Below are positions 6,596 through 9,428 of a stretch of DNA of 9,428 bases, one piece after another. The translations under genes and the position numbers were made by a program. The notes under the pieces were generated by a model that did not search any database, was not told where the DNA came from, and saw nothing but the letters and a program-made list of their open reading frames with translations. Origin of the DNA: Verrucomicrobiales bacterium (lineage in GTDB: Bacteria; Verrucomicrobiota; Verrucomicrobiia; Limisphaerales; F1-80-MAGS106); contig CANLCA010000076.1 in assembly GCA_947487925.1 (NCBI GenBank), positions 1-9,428 on the forward strand, written 5' to 3'. Position 1 is the first letter of the stretch, and each line of letters starts with the position of its first letter.

Positions 6596-7939
6596 TCAGC
6601 CTCGAGGCCATAGTTTAAACCACACCTTGGGTGACGACTGCTCAAGAATATCGCGGAACAAATTCTCCATCGTTCCTGCCTGCGGCTCGTCGAGGCGTCG
6701 GCACAGAACCATCGCGACGATGAACACAGCCCATAACAGGCTGAAGAAAACGCTGAACCGGTTCCATTCGAAGTCATGCCATCGAACGTGCAATGGGGCC
6801 AACAGATCAATGAAAACACCCCAGAGGATGGGGGACAACCCCAGCACCACACTCCCTACCACCGTAAAAAGTGCAAAAAAGTGACTCCGGCCCATCACCG
6901 GAATGGTCAACATGGCAAGCCGCGTGTGGGCCATCTGTACCAGAGCTGCGGTCAACCCCATGAGCAATTGCAACGCCAACAGCAAGCTCATGGAGGGTCT
7001 AAGAATTCCGCCCGAAATCAAAACCCAACCGGCAAGAATCACCATCCAGGTCGCAAAACAAACCCCCAACACGGGCTTGCTCCCAAACCGATCCAGCCTC
7101 GAGCCCAGAATCCAAAGACTGAACCACCCCCCGAGATACGAGACCGCCGTGACCAGGAGAATCGTGCGCTCGGACATCAAGGCCTCCGATTTCAGGAGTG
7201 CGACCGAGAAGGTCGTGATCCCGCCATACCCTACAGACCAGGCCAGCACCACGCGCAAAAGCTTGTTGAACGGCGGATGAGCCGCCATGGCAAACCACGG
7301 CACAGGTCCCTCACCAGATGGGGGTTGCGTGCGCGTGTCCGCGTCTGGGATCCGCTTCAGAAACCAAAGGCTGATGACTCCCATGAGGCTGCTGAACGCG
7401 AACACCACCGAGAAACGCCAGGGCTCAGGCCGTGAAGAAAGGCAGAAAGCCACAAGCACAAAAGCGCAAAAGCTGGAACCGTTCACAAACGCTGCCTCCC
7501 GAGCCAGAAAGCGGCCCCTCAATTCTGGGGGTAAGAGGGAGGTGATCCAGGGAAGCCATGCGGCGCTGGATATGCCTCGAGAAAGGTTGAAGCAAAACAA
7601 GAGGAACAACATCAGGGCCAGCAAGGACGACGCGGCCAGGTGGCCGTCGAACAATGGAACCACGGCCATGCATCCAATGAACATCACGCGAATCCCCCAA
7701 CCCGTGTAGACGAAGCGCTTGAAACCCACGCGGGCCACATGGCTGGCCGCTGGAACTTGAAACACCGTGAGCAGGTGCACCATGCCGCTGATGATGCCCA
7801 GAACCGTGGCGCTGGCCCCCAGGCTCTTTCCATACAAGACCATTGGGCTGCCCAGCACCACCTGAAATGAAAGAGCGTTGAACGCCGCGAATATGAAGGC
7901 GTTTTGCAGACCCGGAGGGAACTGTGGACGAGAGGTCAC
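6596..7939 (-). CDS. Major facilitator superfamily (MFS) transporter
   Basis: This inner-membrane protein of 447 residues has about twelve hydrophobic segments, in two blocks of six separated by a polar loop (about 198-226, rich in P, D, T and R). The first segment, AFIFAAFNALSFQVVLG, begins near residue 14. Between segments 4 and 5, LLPPELRGRFLAREA looks like a variant of MFS cytoplasmic loop signatures, and GSRLDRFGSKP after segment 8 resembles the basic loop found there in many MFS proteins. The substrate is not predictable. The frame stays open to an ATG at 8137, but those 66 extra residues are polar, W/Q/R-rich and do not look like an MFS N-terminus, so I chose the GTG at 7939 just before RPQFPPGLQNAFIF. 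No strong Shine-Dalgarno supports either start. It is the first gene of a probable operon with the lipid kinase and the isomerase. Confidence 0.82.
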   Translation of the reverse strand: MTSRPQFPPGLQNAFIFAAFNALSFQVVLGSPMVLYGKSLGASATVLGIISGMVHLLTVFQVPAASHVARVGFKRFVYTGWGIRVMFIGCMAVVPLFDGHLAASSLLALMLFLLFCFNLSRGISSAAWLPWITSLLPPELRGRFLAREAAFVNGSSFCAFVLVAFCLSSRPEPWRFSVVFAFSSLMGVISLWFLKRIPDADTRTQPPSGEGPVPWFAMAAHPPFNKLLRVVLAWSVGYGGITTFSVALLKSEALMSERTILLVTAVSYLGGWFSLWILGSRLDRFGSKPVLGVCFATWMVILAGWVLISGGILRPSMSLLLALQLLMGLTAALVQMAHTRLAMLTIPVMGRSHFFALFTVVGSVVLGLSPILWGVFIDLLAPLHVRWHDFEWNRFSVFFSLLWAVFIVAMVLCRRLDEPQAGTMENLFRDILEQSSPKVWFKLWPRG

Positions 7940-8142
7940 TCCGCACTCTAGAAGCCCAGTTTCCAATAGGCGATTCGGAAATTCCCAGCCTGGGGGCGAA
8001 TCTCTCCACCACAAGAGTCGGAAAGACAAGTTACACTGCCCAAAACCCCGGTGTTGGTGAGGTCTGAGCTTGCCTCTCCCCTGGGAATGTAAAGCGTCAT
8101 TTTCTTGCTGGCACTCAACTTGAACGGCTACTCTCATCGACC
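7940..8142. other. Divergent intergenic region, probable promoters for the MFS operon and the release-factor-like gene
   Basis: This 203-nt stretch lies between the chosen MFS start and the ATG of the release-factor-like gene, so promoters for both directions should lie here. I see no convincing -35/-10 pair. A weak rightward candidate is TTGCTG near 8105 with TACTCT near 8129, at 18-nt spacing. A short palindrome, CCCAGCCTGGG, lies at about 7984-7994. The leftward frame stays open through nearly all of the region, so part of it could be coding if the MFS start is further upstream. Confidence 0.4.
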
Positions 8143-8550
8143 ATGAATCCGACGGAGTCCGAACAGGAACACCAAGCTGCGGAGCGCATGGAGGCGCTAG
8201 GGGTGCGCCGTGAAGACATCGAGGAGAAGTTTGTCCGATCCGGCGGGCATGGAGGCCAAAACGTCAACAAAACCGCTACCTGCGTGATGTTGATCCACGT
8301 GCCGACTGGCATCCAGGTCAAATGCCAGACCACGCGCCACCAAGGGCTCAACCGCACGCTGGCCCGTCAACTCCTGCTAGACAAAATCGAAGCACAGCGG
8401 AGAAAGCGCGCGGAGGCTGAACGCGCCCAACTCGAACTCGTTCGCAGACAGAAACGCACCCGCAGCCACAGGTCCAAACAGCGGATGCTTGAGGAAAAAA
8501 GCCATCAAGCTGCGAAAAAACAGCTCCGCCGTCGGGCCGGGATGGATTAG
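8143..8550 (+). CDS. Peptide chain release factor-like GGQ protein (ArfB/MTRFR-like)
   Basis: The protein has 135 residues. A short helix (about 7-20) leads into EEKFVRSGGHGGQNVNKTATCV (about 27-48), which carries the GGQ peptidyl-tRNA hydrolysis motif of class I release factors with its usual following N-V-N-K. The core continues as HVPTGIQVKCQ and LNRTLARQLLLDKIE (about 52-84). The tail is long and very basic (RRQKRTRSHRSKQRM to KKQLRRRAGMD), like the ArfB/YaeJ and mitochondrial MTRFR tails that enter the empty mRNA channel of stalled ribosomes. Domains needed for stop-codon recognition in RF1/RF2 are absent. It probably releases peptides from stalled ribosomes or split 50S subunits. ArfB proper is only one member of this group, so I leave the symbol empty. 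It is divergent from the MFS gene and ends 5 nt from the convergent DUF1501 gene. Confidence 0.85.
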   Translation: MNPTESEQEHQAAERMEALGVRREDIEEKFVRSGGHGGQNVNKTATCVMLIHVPTGIQVKCQTTRHQGLNRTLARQLLLDKIEAQRRKRAEAERAQLELVRRQKRTRSHRSKQRMLEEKSHQAAKKQLRRRAGMD

Positions 8551-8555
8551 CCGGG

Positions 8556-9428
<873 letters not shown>

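Noticed and set aside
6270..7435. Plus-strand frames (6270-6884 and 6776-7435) opposite the lipid kinase and MFS genes
   Set aside because: The products are rich in N, H, P, Q and R without domains, and they overlap well-supported genes on the other strand; shadows.
8109..8124. Sigma54-like promoter TGGCAC-N5-TTGAA upstream of the release-factor-like gene
   Set aside because: The -12 element has GA instead of the nearly invariant GC, and there is no sign of an activator site.

Overview
The window looks like chromosomal DNA from a member of the Verrucomicrobiota or a related PVC-group bacterium. The clearest marker is a DUF1501 protein at the right end, a family abundant in Planctomycetes and Verrucomicrobia. 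The style of the MFS, TPR and membrane glycosyltransferase proteins agrees, as do the moderately high GC content and the general lack of strong Shine-Dalgarno sequences. This is an inference from family content, not a species identification. No phage, insertion sequence, CRISPR array, tRNA or rRNA is visible.

Layout. At the left edge the last 36 codons of a rightward gene (2-112) face a leftward pair: a GT39-like multi-pass membrane glycosyltransferase (272-1966) and, upstream of it, a class I SAM-dependent methyltransferase (2120-2728). Between the left-edge gene and the glycosyltransferase lies a perfect 14-bp inverted repeat. A compact divergent promoter region separates the methyltransferase from a rightward pair: a NagA-type N-acetylglucosamine-6-phosphate deacetylase (2803-3966) and a small TPR protein (3994-4506). 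These converge, across two hairpins, on a leftward three-gene operon. Read in its own direction the operon is an MFS transporter (7939 to 6596), a diacylglycerol-kinase-type lipid kinase (6547 to 5621) and a SIS/CBS arabinose-5-phosphate isomerase (5624 to 4653); the last two overlap by ATGA. A divergent intergenic region of about 200 bp leads to a small GGQ-motif release-factor-like protein (8143-8550). That gene ends 5 nt from the stop of the leftward DUF1501 gene, which runs off the right edge.

How the genes may work together. Several products point to the cell envelope: the isomerase makes the arabinose-5-phosphate used for Kdo (a lipopolysaccharide core sugar), the lipid kinase phosphorylates membrane lipids, the GT-C enzyme moves sugars from lipid carriers, and NagA deacetylates an amino-sugar phosphate from wall or chitin turnover. 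The release-factor-like protein belongs to translation and ribosome rescue, and the DUF1501 protein to a secreted hydrolase-like family. The window reads mainly as ordinary housekeeping and envelope chromosome. I do not see a convincing new multi-gene system. The best leads are the 14-bp inverted repeat, the MFS-lipid kinase-isomerase operon, the unusual NagA C-terminus and the compact, possibly leaderless, nagA promoter.
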